Source: an uncultured Psychroserpens sp. | GTDB taxonomy: Bacteria; Bacteroidota; Bacteroidia; Flavobacteriales; Flavobacteriaceae | Direction: 5' to 3' | Length of the DNA stretch: 50,263 bases | NCBI GenBank assembly: GCA_947489585.1 | Contig: CANLEE010000016.1 | Location: forward strand, 1 to 50,263 | Shown: positions 25,131 through 34,573 of the stretch, piece after piece | Position numbering within the stretch: position 1 is the stretch's first letter | Layout: each line of letters starts with the position of its first letter | Program-made: the position numbers and the translations under genes | The notes under the pieces: generated by a model | The model's database searches: none | What the model was told of the DNA's origin: nothing | The model's input: only the letters and a program-made list of their open reading frames with translations

Positions 25131-26618
25131 ATGAAAAAGCTTCTCACAGCAATAATCGGCCTAATCTTTTTATTTGGTTGTAAAAAAGAAACAAAAAAAA
25201 GCCTTTCACCAGAAGCTTTACAAATTAAAAACGCTTTACTCATACAAAAAGGACATTTTGATGCTCCAGGAATTGCATTTGGACTGGTTAAAAATGATAC
25301 AATTGTATATGCCGATGCACATGGTGTTAAAAGTTTAGATACTAAAGAGCCCTTATCTTCTAGTTCATTATTTCATATGGCATCTGTTTCCAAACCTTTT
25401 GTCGCTACGGCCATTGTTCAATTAGTAGAACAAGGAACAATTGATTTGGAAGAAAAACTCACTCATTATTTGCCTTATTATACAATGGCGGATGAGCGAT
25501 ATAAAGACATTACAATTAAGCACATGCTTACACATACTTCTGGAATACCAAACATTCATGATTATGAATGGGACAAGCCGCAATATGATGATGGCGCAAT
25601 AGAACGTTATGCGAGAAGTCAAAAAGATTTTAAACTTGATTTTACCCCTGGTGAAAAATTCAATTACAGTAATCCTGCATTTGATATACTATGTGATGTG
25701 ATCGCTAAGGTTTCGGGTATGACTTTTGAAGCGTATATGAAAAAGAATGTTTTTGAGCCAATTGGTATGAAAAACAGTACTTTTTTCAAGCCTGAAGTCC
25801 CCAATGACTTGGCTACACAACCTCATATCTTGGGTGACAGTCTTCAAATGGTTGTTAGTAAAATTTACCCTTACAACAGAAGACATGCTGGGAGTTCAAC
25901 ACTCCACTCTAATGTTGAAGACATGTTACTTTGGGCTCAAGTATACCTTAACAAAGGAGCAATTAATGGCAAACAAATTTTTAGCAAAAAATCCTATGAT
26001 TTGTTGACAAGTATTTACACGTACGATGGAAAAAGTAAAGTTCATTTAAGTTGGTTTTCGGGAAAGTTAAATGATTCTCCAATATACTATCATAGTGGGC
26101 AAGATACTGGCTATAATTCATTTTTTGGTTTCATGCCAGAAAAAAAATTAGCCGTTGTTATGATGGTGAATGCTGACGAATTTTGGACTTTAAACAATTG
26201 TGCAAGAATTCTAAAGAATTCAGTTTTCAATGATAGTATTCATTTAAAAGGACCTTTAAGTTATAAACTCAAAGACTATATTTTAACAAGTGGAATAGAA
26301 AAAGTCAAAGAGATATATCAAGCTGAAGAACAAAAAAATCCTCAGGACTATTATGTCAATGCGAAGTATTTAGATAATTTGGGGTATTGGTTGATTGATA
26401 GGAAACATCCAAAAGAGGCCTTAGATGTATTTTTATATCTTGTAGAAGTAGAACCTGATTACGCTGGATGGGTTTCAAGTGTGGCCGATGCTTACAAAGA
26501 ACTGGATAGTATAGATTTGGCAATACAATGGAACAAAAAAGCACTTAAAATGGATTCAAGCTATGAGTATGCGAAAGAAGAGATAGAAAGGCTTTCAAAA
26601 AAACGATTAAATAATTAA
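25131..26618 (+). CDS. lipoprotein serine hydrolase (beta-lactamase class C fold) with TPR tail
   Basis: A lipoprotein signal (LIFLFGC, cysteine 17) precedes the class C beta-lactamase/D-peptidase domain. The catalytic motif is S85-V-S-K88, followed by a Y-S-N motif (FNYSNPAFDIL) and HSG near residue 325 (YYHSGQDTGYNSFFGF). The last about 110 residues contain TPR-like helices (EVEPDYAGWVSSVADAYKELDSID). The layout equals the soluble protein at 1865, but the sequences are far apart, so they are separate acquisitions. The site after this gene is damaged and does not complement the cassette start. Confidence 0.87.
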   Translation: MKKLLTAIIGLIFLFGCKKETKKSLSPEALQIKNALLIQKGHFDAPGIAFGLVKNDTIVYADAHGVKSLDTKEPLSSSSLFHMASVSKPFVATAIVQLVEQGTIDLEEKLTHYLPYYTMADERYKDITIKHMLTHTSGIPNIHDYEWDKPQYDDGAIERYARSQKDFKLDFTPGEKFNYSNPAFDILCDVIAKVSGMTFEAYMKKNVFEPIGMKNSTFFKPEVPNDLATQPHILGDSLQMVVSKIYPYNRRHAGSSTLHSNVEDMLLWAQVYLNKGAINGKQIFSKKSYDLLTSIYTYDGKSKVHLSWFSGKLNDSPIYYHSGQDTGYNSFFGFMPEKKLAVVMMVNADEFWTLNNCARILKNSVFNDSIHLKGPLSYKLKDYILTSGIEKVKEIYQAEEQKNPQDYYVNAKYLDNLGYWLIDRKHPKEALDVFLYLVEVEPDYAGWVSSVADAYKELDSIDLAIQWNKKALKMDSSYEYAKEEIERLSKKRLNN

Positions 26619-26660
26619 TTAGATAATTATTCAATACTCAAAAACAACAAACTCACTTTT

Positions 26661-26765
26661 AATAGTGTTTATAGATCATTCGGGAAATTCTGTCTAATTT
26701 CCGCACTCTTCGTTGTTTTTCGCTAACTTAGTTCTCTAACACTACAAACCACACACGAACACGTT
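26661..26765 (+). repeat. attC-like cassette site 26 (type E, left arm degraded)
   Basis: The left end is AAT-AGTGTTTATAGATCATTC, losing both AAC triplets. Its upstream arm (ACTCACTTTT) does not pair with GTTGTGCTT, so the cassette is probably immobile or a fusion product. The right end is normal. Confidence 0.75.
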
Positions 26766-26792
26766 GTGGTGCATTTAATAAAAGATTAGAAT

Positions 26793-27305
26793 TTGATTGA
26801 AGTTTTCAAACATAGTGAACTGAGTGAAAGTATAAAAAACAAACTTAAATCATATATTGAAATTGAATTTGGACATATTCCCATTGTTTATGAAACTGAA
26901 TGGGCAATTCCTGATTGGACAATTATTTATTTTGAAAACAATGAGATTGCTACTTTTTACAATATTGTTGAGCGAGAAATTATAATTGATACTAAATTGT
27001 TCAATATTAGCGGAATTAATAACGTCATCACTCCAAAGAAATTTCGCGGAATGGGATATGCTTCAAAAACTCTAAAAGAAACCACAAAAGTAATATTTGA
27101 TAACTTAAAATGTGATTTTGGAGTATTATTATGCGCTGATGAATTGATTCCTTTTTATGAACGTTTGAGCTGGTATAAAATAGAATGTCCTGTTTACTTC
27201 GAACAATCCGACGGAAAAAAATTATGGAAATCAAATACAATGATGTTATCTAAAAAAAAGAAGCTGAACCCAAAGAGAATTGAACTAAACGGCCTGCCTT
27301 GGTGA
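26793..27305 (+). CDS. GNAT acetyltransferase resembling AAC(2')-type enzymes
   Basis: 170 aa. The acetyl-CoA motif is ITPKKFRGMGYASKTLKE (R-G-M-G-Y-A). The following CDFGVLLCADELIPFYERLSWYKIECPVYFEQSDGKKLW resembles the DFGLLFC...FYERLGW stretch of aminoglycoside 2'-N-acetyltransferases and related GNATs. It starts with TTG at 26793. Whether it acts on a drug or another amine is not decidable here. The end arm ACACCAGAAC only roughly complements GTTGTGGTGC. Confidence 0.75.
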   Translation: MIEVFKHSELSESIKNKLKSYIEIEFGHIPIVYETEWAIPDWTIIYFENNEIATFYNIVEREIIIDTKLFNISGINNVITPKKFRGMGYASKTLKETTKVIFDNLKCDFGVLLCADELIPFYERLSWYKIECPVYFEQSDGKKLWKSNTMMLSKKKKLNPKRIELNGLPW

Positions 27306-27316
27306 AACGACACCAG

Positions 27317-27440
27317 AACAACGTGTATAGCCAATAGCTTAGTCTGGTTGTTTTCGGAAAATCCTGTGGATTTCCCTCTGGTTCGTGTTCTTTTTGCTAA
27401 CTTACTGCTTCAACACTACTAAACCATACACGAACATGTT
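27317..27440 (+). repeat. attC-like cassette site 27 (hybrid B/E)
   Basis: The left half is type B (GGAAAATCCTGTGGATTTCC), but the right half has the type E ending CTAACTTACTGCTTCAACAC. The right end is ACACGAACATGTT. The following arm is GTTGTGAGTA. Confidence 0.85.
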
Positions 27441-27488
27441 GTGAGTAAATTCACTGAAAAAACAAACTAAATACAAAATAGACTTAAA

Positions 27489-28352
27489 ATGAAGAAAATA
27501 CTTTTAATATTTTTTATTGTTCCAATTCAGTTAATTGCTCAAATTGAAATTACGGATAAGGAAACGGAATTATATGTTGGGGTTGAAAATACTGGACTAA
27601 CAATGATAGAGTTTTATTCAAATAACTGCAAGTTTTGTAAAATAATGGAGCCTATTTATAAAAAATTGAGCTCAAAATATAAAGACCAAGGAAAGTTTTA
27701 CAGACTTAATATCGATAACCATAAAGATGTTTACTATGGCCTAAATGGAACACCGACGTATATGGTCTATAATAATACCGAAAGATTATTTGTGAAGGAT
27801 GGAGCTATGAGTTTTAATAAGCTTGAAGCTATTTTTTTAGCAGGTGTTATGAAAGATGTTATTAAATCAAGTACAGTTAATGAAACAAAAAAGAAGATTA
27901 CTAGTAAAGAAATTCTTTTTAAAGCGTGGTCATTTGTTGAAAAAAACCTTTCTGACGGCTTAACTAAAGTTCAAATTGGGACTGACAATATTGAGTTAAA
28001 TGCTAAAAAAATTGAACGGATTAATAACGTTAATGTTGGTCTAACAAATGGTATCAATGTGAAAATAGGAATTGTTGAATATGAAATTATCGACAATCCT
28101 CATCAATTTAGTTTTACTGATTCTGAAGAATTAATAACAGAAATTAAAAGTGAATATGATGACGCTGAAAGTGGCACCATTTTTACAGATTTTGATTCGG
28201 TAATGTCTAAAATTGAAGATGGTATTATTGTTAAAATATCACATTATGATGATTTATTCGAGGGTATAATTAAAAAATATTTATGTTTTGGAATAATTGA
28301 AAATTCTGGAGAGTATCATTGCTTTGGTTTAGCTTTAGAATTCCCTGAATAA
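27489..28352 (+). CDS. secreted thioredoxin-like protein with a novel C-terminal domain
   Basis: A signal peptide (LIFFIVPIQLIAQ) is followed by a thioredoxin fold at about 22-125 with the redox pair C47-K-F-C50 (MIEFYSNNCKFCKIMEPIY) and the cis-proline loop NGTPTYMVY. Residues about 140-287 are unrecognised: acidic and beta-rich, ending in ENSGEYHCFGLALEFPE with one further Cys. It should act as a periplasmic disulfide oxidoreductase, perhaps on a partner held by the C-terminal domain. The arms GTTGTGAGTA and TACTCACAAC are exact complements. Confidence 0.82.
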   Translation: MKKILLIFFIVPIQLIAQIEITDKETELYVGVENTGLTMIEFYSNNCKFCKIMEPIYKKLSSKYKDQGKFYRLNIDNHKDVYYGLNGTPTYMVYNNTERLFVKDGAMSFNKLEAIFLAGVMKDVIKSSTVNETKKKITSKEILFKAWSFVEKNLSDGLTKVQIGTDNIELNAKKIERINNVNVGLTNGINVKIGIVEYEIIDNPHQFSFTDSEELITEIKSEYDDAESGTIFTDFDSVMSKIEDGIIVKISHYDDLFEGIIKKYLCFGIIENSGEYHCFGLALEFPE

Positions 28353-28366
28353 AATAACCTACTCAC

Positions 28367-28488
28367 AACAACGTTTATAGTTCATTGTTCGGAAATTCCT
28401 ATTCAAAATTTCTGTCGCTTCTGAACAATGGGTTCACTCCTATTTGCTATCTTAGTGCAAACGCAACGAAACCATACACGAACACGTT
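28367..28488 (+). repeat. attC-like cassette site 28 (type A)
   Basis: The left end is AACAACGTTTATAG. The hairpin loop reads CTATTCAAAA instead of CTATCGGA, so the stem is weakened. The following arm is GTTACCTAC. Confidence 0.88.
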
Positions 28489-28510
28489 ACCTACAGGCTG
28501 AAAATAACCT

Positions 28511-28537
28511 GTAACAATCATTAAACTATTGCATCTT
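28511..28537 (+). promoter_or_regulatory. possible ECF-sigma promoter
   Basis: GTAACA, a 15-bp spacer, then CATCTT, directly before the ATG at 28542. If used, the leader is very short, which makes ATG 28563 the likelier start. Confidence 0.35.
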
Positions 28538-28541
28538 TAAT

Positions 28542-30092
28542 ATGAACACTAATTCAAAGACAATGCGATTAATAATATTGATAACAGGTATCATTCTATC
28601 CACAATATCTTACGGACAGACATCATTAAAAGAAATAAACTTAAATAGCGGAAAATATATAGTAGGGTTTAAACACTATACAGCTATCGATAGCACAAGA
28701 ATCTACCGCATACATAATGAATTCAATAATCAATATATAAATAGACCTATTCCTATTAGCATTTGGTACCCTGCAACAATTGATAATAATAATTCCAAGC
28801 AGTTAAGTGTTTTAAATTATTTAGAGATTTTAAAAGGAGAGGAAGAATGGAAAAACTTACCAAACGATTTTTTACTAGATTGGTTTCCTTACTTATGGAA
28901 TACGCCCGAAAACAAGGCACATCTCCCCGAAAAAGTCGTTGCTTTTTCAAATTCTACTTTTTTAGATGGAAAATTTCCAGTTGTTGTTTATGCACCGAGT
29001 TACCAAGCTTCATCAATTGAGAATTTTGCATTATTTGAATATTTAGCTAGCAATGGTTTTGTTGTTATATCTAGTCCTTCAAGAGGGACGAATAGCAGAT
29101 GGCTGGAAGGAGGAACTACAAAAGATATGGAAACACAATCTAGAGATGTAGAATTTCTTTTAAAAGAAATTCATAAATACGAAAATATTGACCTAGATAG
29201 AATTGCACTTATGGGATTTAGTTTTGGCGGACTATCTAATGCTATAACTGTTATGAAACATAAGAATGTAAGTGCAATTGTGAGTTTAGATGGAACTGAA
29301 AGATACAATTACGCTGTCTTGGAAAAATCACCTTTTTTTAAGTTAGACAAGTTTAATATTCCTTATATCCATTTTGCTCAAAAAGAAATTCCAAAAGAAG
29401 TCTTGACTAGCGATAAAATACCTGCCGAATTGAATTATAAATTCCAACTATATGACTCTTTGAAATATAGTAATGTTTACAGCTATAAATTTCACGACCT
29501 AACTCATTCTTATTTTAGTTCTTTCGGTGTTTTATTTGCCAATAGAGATAAAAGACAAGATAAAAGTGATTATAAAATAATGGCTTCTTATAATTTGCTT
29601 TGTAAACATACCTTGCAATTTTTGAGTGCTACATTAAAAAATGAGAAAAAGGCAAGTGATTTCATTGAAAATAAACCTAATGAAAATGGCTTTTCCGAAG
29701 CTTTGATTTCTAAAAAAATGAAAAAGTCTATTAAAACAGAGTTTACCTATAAAGACTTCAATGACTTAGCTTTTAATCAGGATTATCAAGGTTTAATTCC
29801 GCTATATAAAAGAACAATTGCCAAACATCCAAATCTTCAGCTTCAAGAAGGTATACTAAACACACTCGGTTTGCGATTGTCTTTTAATTATAAAAAAATA
29901 GAGCAAGGCGTTAATGTATTTTTATTGGCTTTGCATCTATATCCGAAATCAGCAAATCTATATGATAGTTTAGCTGAAGCTTATTTATACAATAAAGATT
30001 TCAAAAACGCTATTTTTAATTACAAAAAGTCGTTGGAATTAAATCCTGAAAACCAAAACGCAATTGACAGATTAAAACAGCTTAAGGAATAG
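28542..30092 (+). CDS. secreted alpha/beta hydrolase with TPR tail
   Basis: 516 aa. A signal peptide ends at ISYGQ; the second ATG (28563) may be the true start. The hydrolase core contains PISIWYPAT, FPVVVYAPSYQ and the nucleophile elbow G-F-S227-F-G-G (IALMGFSFGGLSNA), typical of the platelet-activating-factor-acetylhydrolase/dienelactone-hydrolase-like group. The conserved His is probably in LTHSYFSSFG. The last about 110 residues are TPR helices (LYPKSANLYDSLAEAYLYNKDFKNAIFNYKKSLELNPEN). It should be periplasmic. The cassette start and end pair extensively (GTTACCT...GGCTGA and TCAGCAGGTAAG). Confidence 0.83.
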   Translation: MNTNSKTMRLIILITGIILSTISYGQTSLKEINLNSGKYIVGFKHYTAIDSTRIYRIHNEFNNQYINRPIPISIWYPATIDNNNSKQLSVLNYLEILKGEEEWKNLPNDFLLDWFPYLWNTPENKAHLPEKVVAFSNSTFLDGKFPVVVYAPSYQASSIENFALFEYLASNGFVVISSPSRGTNSRWLEGGTTKDMETQSRDVEFLLKEIHKYENIDLDRIALMGFSFGGLSNAITVMKHKNVSAIVSLDGTERYNYAVLEKSPFFKLDKFNIPYIHFAQKEIPKEVLTSDKIPAELNYKFQLYDSLKYSNVYSYKFHDLTHSYFSSFGVLFANRDKRQDKSDYKIMASYNLLCKHTLQFLSATLKNEKKASDFIENKPNENGFSEALISKKMKKSIKTEFTYKDFNDLAFNQDYQGLIPLYKRTIAKHPNLQLQEGILNTLGLRLSFNYKKIEQGVNVFLLALHLYPKSANLYDSLAEAYLYNKDFKNAIFNYKKSLELNPENQNAIDRLKQLKE

Positions 30093-30103
30093 AGTCAGCA
30101 GGT

Positions 30104-30224
30104 AAGAACCTGTATAGTTAATAGTCTTTAAAAATGGTTTGGGAAATTCGATAGAATTTCCGTACTCTTCGTTCTTTTTTTGTTAACTTACCTCCTAACA
30201 CTACTAACCATACACGAACACGTT
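30104..30224 (+). repeat. attC-like cassette site 29 (type E)
   Basis: The left triplet is AAG (GGTAAG-AACCTGTATAG). Type E interior with a GGGAAATTC/GAATTTCC stem. The right end is normal. The following arm is GTTGTTGTGC. Confidence 0.86.
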
Positions 30225-30240
30225 GTTGTGCATTTGAGGA

Positions 30241-30870
30241 ATGATTCGAAAATCAATTAAATATTTGATATTAGTTTTAATAAACCTAATAATTCTAACA
30301 GGTTTATTGGCTTATTGGACTGATTTTGTTGAACTAACTTTTAACAGTTTGGTTCGACCAATTGAATTTTTAAAAATAATTGGATTTACTTTACTTTCAC
30401 TAATTGGAATACGAATCGCAATTGGGTTTTTCAGAAAATGGAAAACATCAATTAAAAAAAGAATTCAAATTTCGGCTTTGATAACTATTATAATTTCTTC
30501 GTTTCTCTATTTTAATTATTCAAAAAAGATTTACGAAAACCGATTTCTGAAAAGAGATTTAAGAAAAGAATTAGCTGAGAAAATCGAGCCTGCCAATGGA
30601 CTTACTCATGGAACAAAAGCTAATAATTTGACCTTTGAACAATATCAAGAAATCACCCGAATTAAATGGTTTCCAAAATTACAAGAAAATGCAGAAAGTA
30701 TTTCTTATTACTATACTTACGACGGGTTTTTACCTGATTATTCATTTGACTTAAGCTATAATTTGCCAATCAATATAGACATTGATTTAACTGAATTTAA
30801 ATACGGAGAAATAATAGTCGACACAATTGGAAATATAAAACGGATAACCTACAGTGAATATGTGGAATAA
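30241..30870 (+). CDS. hypothetical membrane protein, 209 aa
   Basis: Three hydrophobic segments (residues about 8-28, 42-62, 78-96) are followed by a soluble domain of about 110 residues that is probably outside the inner membrane (FEQYQEITRIKWFPKLQENAESISYYYTYDGFLPDYSF). No family is recognised. The C-terminal half resembles small Flavobacterial proteins of unknown role, such as the one in the next cassette. The arms GTTGTTGTGC and GCACTACAAC match apart from one base. Confidence 0.65.
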   Translation: MIRKSIKYLILVLINLIILTGLLAYWTDFVELTFNSLVRPIEFLKIIGFTLLSLIGIRIAIGFFRKWKTSIKKRIQISALITIIISSFLYFNYSKKIYENRFLKRDLRKELAEKIEPANGLTHGTKANNLTFEQYQEITRIKWFPKLQENAESISYYYTYDGFLPDYSFDLSYNLPINIDIDLTEFKYGEIIVDTIGNIKRITYSEYVE

Positions 30871-30881
30871 AAACGCACTAC

Positions 30882-31118
30882 AACAACGAATATAATCAAT
30901 TGCTCGCTTTGTGTGTACTTGGACACGAGCGTAGCGAACTGGCGAAGCAAAATTCGCAGGATTTCCCTCTAGTTCGTTTTCTTTTACTAATTTAGTTCTA
31001 ACCAACGTAACAACTATTAAAGCTAGAAGATTTTTGTTCGGCATTTTTAAAAATGACGTTAACAAAAACGAACTAGGGATAATAATCACCAAAGGTAAAC
31101 CATGCACACGAACACGTT
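30882..31118 (+). repeat. attC-like cassette site 30 (type D, large)
   Basis: The left end is AACAACGAATATAATCAA. It carries the ACACGAGCGTAGCG module at 30923-30950 and the D module at about 31011-31099. The right end is CATGCACACGAACACGTT. The following arm is GTTGGCAATA. Confidence 0.87.
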
Positions 31119-31141
31119 GGCAATAATATAAACCTAAATTA

Positions 31142-31717
31142 ATGGAAGCACTTTTTCATTTCATATTTCAATTAATTAAAATTGGAATTCTTGCATCGAT
31201 TTATTCTGTTGTATTAATTGGAATTTTATTAATGGTTAGAAAGTTAAAGCCAACTGAATTTTTAGAAAGAGTAAAAACGGAAAAGAAAAAATATTGGTTT
31301 GTATTCGGGCTATTGATCTCAATCGGGCTTTTCATTTTTTCTTTTACTTATTGGGGAAATCATGGATTAGGAGATAGCGCAAGAATACCGATTGGAAATT
31401 TTAAAGAAGTTGGAGAAACAAACGGAATTAATGCATATATAGAACCTGATAATTATGAATATGGAGCTATGAATGTGAATAGTTTTATTAAACATAACAA
31501 TTATCTTGTCGGAAAAACAGAAGTTAGTCCAGTAGACAGACCAAAACCCTTCTTTAGTTGGAATTTATCTAAAGATGAAATCACATTCTATGATTCAGAA
31601 AAGGAATATAATTCATTTGCAGATAAAAACAAGTTTCCAAAAATATCTGAATTTAAAACGTTTCGAGAGCGTTATAAAGAATATTGGAATGGAATAAGGT
31701 TTTGGCTATTACCTTAA
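31142..31717 (+). CDS. hypothetical two-helix membrane protein, 191 aa
   Basis: Two membrane helices at about 9-30 and 53-72 are followed by about 115 soluble residues rich in Tyr, Asn and Pro (GNFKEVGETNGINAYIEPDNYEYGAMNV). No family is recognised. The soluble part probably faces the periplasm. The end arm CAGTTCCCAAC pairs only partly with GTTGGCAATA. Confidence 0.65.
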   Translation: MEALFHFIFQLIKIGILASIYSVVLIGILLMVRKLKPTEFLERVKTEKKKYWFVFGLLISIGLFIFSFTYWGNHGLGDSARIPIGNFKEVGETNGINAYIEPDNYEYGAMNVNSFIKHNNYLVGKTEVSPVDRPKPFFSWNLSKDEITFYDSEKEYNSFADKNKFPKISEFKTFRERYKEYWNGIRFWLLP

Positions 31718-31730
31718 AAATACAGTTCCC

Positions 31731-31854
31731 AACAAACGTGTATAAGTAATAGCGGTTTGGGTATTAACTCAAACCGCTTTTCAATTAATTTAAGTATATT
31801 TCATACTGAAAAGTAATTGCATCGAATCCGATACTACTCATACACGAACACGTT
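31731..31854 (+). repeat. attC-like cassette site 31 (unique interior)
   Basis: The left end is AAC-AAACGTGTATAAG. The central stem AGCGGTTTGGGT/ACTCAAACCGCT replaces the usual hairpin. The right end is ATACACGAACACGTT. The following arm is GTTGTGCTT. Confidence 0.83.
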
Positions 31855-31915
31855 GTGCTTAATTTCACTCAAAAGAGTAATTGCTTAAAATTTTATTCTT
31901 TTATAAATCAATTAA

Positions 31916-32662
31916 ATGGAATTCAATAGAAAAGAAATTGAAAATATAATTTTAGAATCCTCATTAAAACTAAAAGAACTTGAACCAAGTTATAAAAGCT
32001 TTTCTATTTTGGAAAATTTTCCTTTAAACGTCAATCAATGTTTATATTTAGTGAATTGGAAAGATTCTTCTGTCCCTTTTCAGAGACGTGTGGATAAAAT
32101 TTTAGGGTACTCCCCTTCTGAATTTGATTTGCTAACAATTTTAAACATTGCGCACCCTAATGATAAAGGTTTAGTTTTAAGAGTTTCCAAAGGTGTGATA
32201 CAGCACGCTTTAGAGTATTCAAATTTTTCAAGAGAAAACTCATCACACCATATCTCATATAGGTTTAGAAAAAAAGACGGTTCTTACATTAAGCTCTTAC
32301 GCCAATCTACTATCTACGAATTTGCCAAAAACGGAACAATGCTTAGTAATTTATCTTTATTAACAGACATATCTAGCACAGATAAAACGACAAATGTAGA
32401 TTGGGATGTCGTCACCCCTGAATTAGACTTAGAAGCATTCAAACAAAATATCTATAAAGAATTTATTAATTTTTTTACGAAAAGAGAAATTGAAATTATT
32501 AGACTAATCAAAGAAGGAATAACGAGTCCTAGCATTGCGAAAAAACTTTTTATTAGTGAAGGAACTGTGTCTTCTCATAGAAAAAATATTTTACGCAAAA
32601 GCAATTGCCATAACGTAAAAGAGTTAATTGCATTTTGCAAAAAGAATGGGATAACTAAATAG
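31916..32662 (+). CDS. LuxR-family regulator with a PAS-like sensor
   Basis: 248 aa. The N-terminal part (about 40-160) has PAS features: VDKILGYSPSEFDLLTILNIAHPNDKGLV, then ISYRFRKKDGSYIKLLRQSTIYEF and LLTDIS. Residues about 183-245 are a LuxR helix-turn-helix (TKREIEIIRLIKEGITSPSIAKKLFISEGTVSSHRKNILRK). It is a one-component regulator for an unknown signal. It precedes the broken lipoprotein gene in the same cassette, but a good terminator separates them. Confidence 0.85.
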   Translation: MEFNRKEIENIILESSLKLKELEPSYKSFSILENFPLNVNQCLYLVNWKDSSVPFQRRVDKILGYSPSEFDLLTILNIAHPNDKGLVLRVSKGVIQHALEYSNFSRENSSHHISYRFRKKDGSYIKLLRQSTIYEFAKNGTMLSNLSLLTDISSTDKTTNVDWDVVTPELDLEAFKQNIYKEFINFFTKREIEIIRLIKEGITSPSIAKKLFISEGTVSSHRKNILRKSNCHNVKELIAFCKKNGITK

Positions 32663-32683
32663 ATTATTTGCTTAGAGATTTTT

Positions 32684-32713
32684 AAAAATCCCCTGTAGAG
32701 GGGATTTTTTTTT
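32684..32713 (+). terminator. rho-independent terminator of the LuxR gene
   Basis: AAAAATCCCC, a six-base loop TGTAGA, GGGGATTTTT and a further T run. It lies 22 bases after the stop codon and is the clearest classical terminator in the array. Confidence 0.88.
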
Positions 32714-32789
32714 ACTATAAAACCAGCTATTTTTGAACTTTAAACTATTCTTATTTTACTAAACGTTTAAAAATTTAAATTTTAGAATA

Positions 32790-34415
32790 ATGAAAAAACT
32801 AACTATACTATGCTCTCTTTTTCTAGCTTTTGCTTGTTCAAATGATGATTCTAATCAAGATGATTCTCAAATCCCATAAGTGGGAACAAAAGAAATAAAT
32901 GTAACACTTATTCTTCCTGTTGGGTCTAATATTGATCCAAACGATTTAACTGTTTCATAAATTTTCACCTACAATAATCCCATAATTGATGGAACTGGAA
33001 CTGTTACATTATTTGATGACAATCAAATGGAACTAGTATTTGCTACTAACTCGAATGATAAGGTAATTCTCATGAAATATGTCAATCCCATTTCAGAAGA
33101 TGAAATAGTTTTAGACTCTAGAAGTACAGCTCAAAGTTTAGCTATGTTACATCCTTGGACAATGTATTTATCCATTCAAGCAAGACAAGAAGCTATGTTA
33201 GAAATATCTCAATTTCCAGAATTTGATAACTATCATAATCAAATAATTCAAGGAATTAATAATGGTGAATTAGACCCATTAGCAAATCAGAGTATTATAC
33301 AGGCAATTGATAATTTTCAAGGCAATTTTCTAAATAGAGTTGAGGAAGAAAAAACGCCTTTACTAATGGTCGCTGAGAACGGAACTGTTAACTTAACTAA
33401 TCAAAAAAGTAGTTTAGCATATAACCTACAACTTTATGATGAAAACAATCAACCTTTAGGCGAAGATTATATAGTTGATGGTGTTAATAAGGAAATATTG
33501 ACATGGTCAACTGTGACAAGCTTATTAAGTGGTAATTTTGATTTGTTTCAACCTACAAATGTTCAATTTCCTATTCCAATAACTGTTCCTTTAAATAACC
33601 AACAATACAGTTTAAAAGCTGACCGTTGGGAAGGCAATGCAAAATTGAAAAATGGTGCAAATATTACGGCCGCTTTTGTTGGGATTCTGTCAACTGGAGC
33701 AGCCGAGATTATTAAAAATGCCGAATGCGCTATTGAATTAGGAAATTTTTTCTTTAATAATGCTAATACTATTATTGATCAACTAACTAATGGAACATTA
33801 ACGACGAGCCAAGCGACTAGAGAATTTATTAATATTATTTTGAATCAAAGTAATCAACTTTATGGAATAGCATCTAGTTGCGGAGGAGATTATTCTATTG
33901 GGTCTGAGGCGTTTAAAGGTTTGATAAAAAAACTTTCGCTCGTTGGTAATTTGGAAAATGGAGCAGTTCTTATTTTTAATATTGCTGACATCGCCCAATA
34001 TAATCCTGAAATTGATTTCTGTTTTGAGAGAAATGGTAACTTAATTGAAGAGTGTGAAGATGTAAATGAAATTGAATTATCGGGTTGTATAAATATTGAA
34101 AATACTAATACAACATCTGGAGAATGCGGTTGGACAGAGCTATATTATTTTATCGAAGAAAATGGTTCTATTTTTATAACTAACAATTTGTGTTCAGAAG
34201 ATTTTGGACAACCATATCAATCGGTTAGTTATAGTTTCACAAATAATAATTTTACTTTGAATTACAGTTCATCCCAAACTGGAACCTCCGAATCAATTGT
34301 ATTTAGTGGTGTTTATGTCGATTCTCAAAATAGAATAAATGGTAATTGGAATTCTTCAACAACAAATAATGGAGACACAACTAATTGTACTGGAGAATTT
34401 AGAATAGATTTATAA
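32790..34415 (+). pseudogene. lipoprotein gene interrupted by two in-frame TAA codons
   Basis: From ATG 32790 the frame gives a lipoprotein signal (MKKLTILCSLFLAFACSNDD). It then meets TAA at 32877-32879, continues in the same frame to TAA at 32958-32960, and then stays open for a further 151 or more codons up to 34415. Without the stops the product is about 541 aa. The joined N-terminal part (GTKEINVTLILPVGSNIDPNDL..., FTYNNPIIDGTGTVTLFDDNQ) is a plausible beta domain of a surface protein. The C-terminal 100 residues resemble lipocalin-type repeats with paired cysteines. The first stop replaces what may have been CAA. An internal restart at about 33027 is possible but would lack a signal peptide. 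Confidence 0.75.
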
Positions 34416-34427
34416 AAAACTACACGC

Positions 34428-34551
34428 AACACCGTGTATTATTTATTGCTTCTGCTGGTTAAGAGAACGATCTTTGTGTGCTTTTTACTATATTGTAACT
34501 GCGGAAAATGACTCGTGTACTTTCCTGCAACAAACCATACACAAACACGTT
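34428..34551 (+). repeat. attC-like cassette site 32 (type F)
   Basis: Type F interior: TTCTGCTGGTTAAGAGAACG, TTTTTACTATATTGTAACTG, CGGAAAATGAC. The ends are AACACCGTGTATTA and ATACACAAACACGTT. The following arm is GTTGAGTCA. Confidence 0.85.
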
Positions 34552-34573
34552 GAGTCAATTTGAACAAACAGAA

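Noticed and set aside
34508..34573. Upstream start for the PfkB kinase
   Set aside because: The extension is encoded by the cassette site; ATG 34574 gives the normal family N-terminus.
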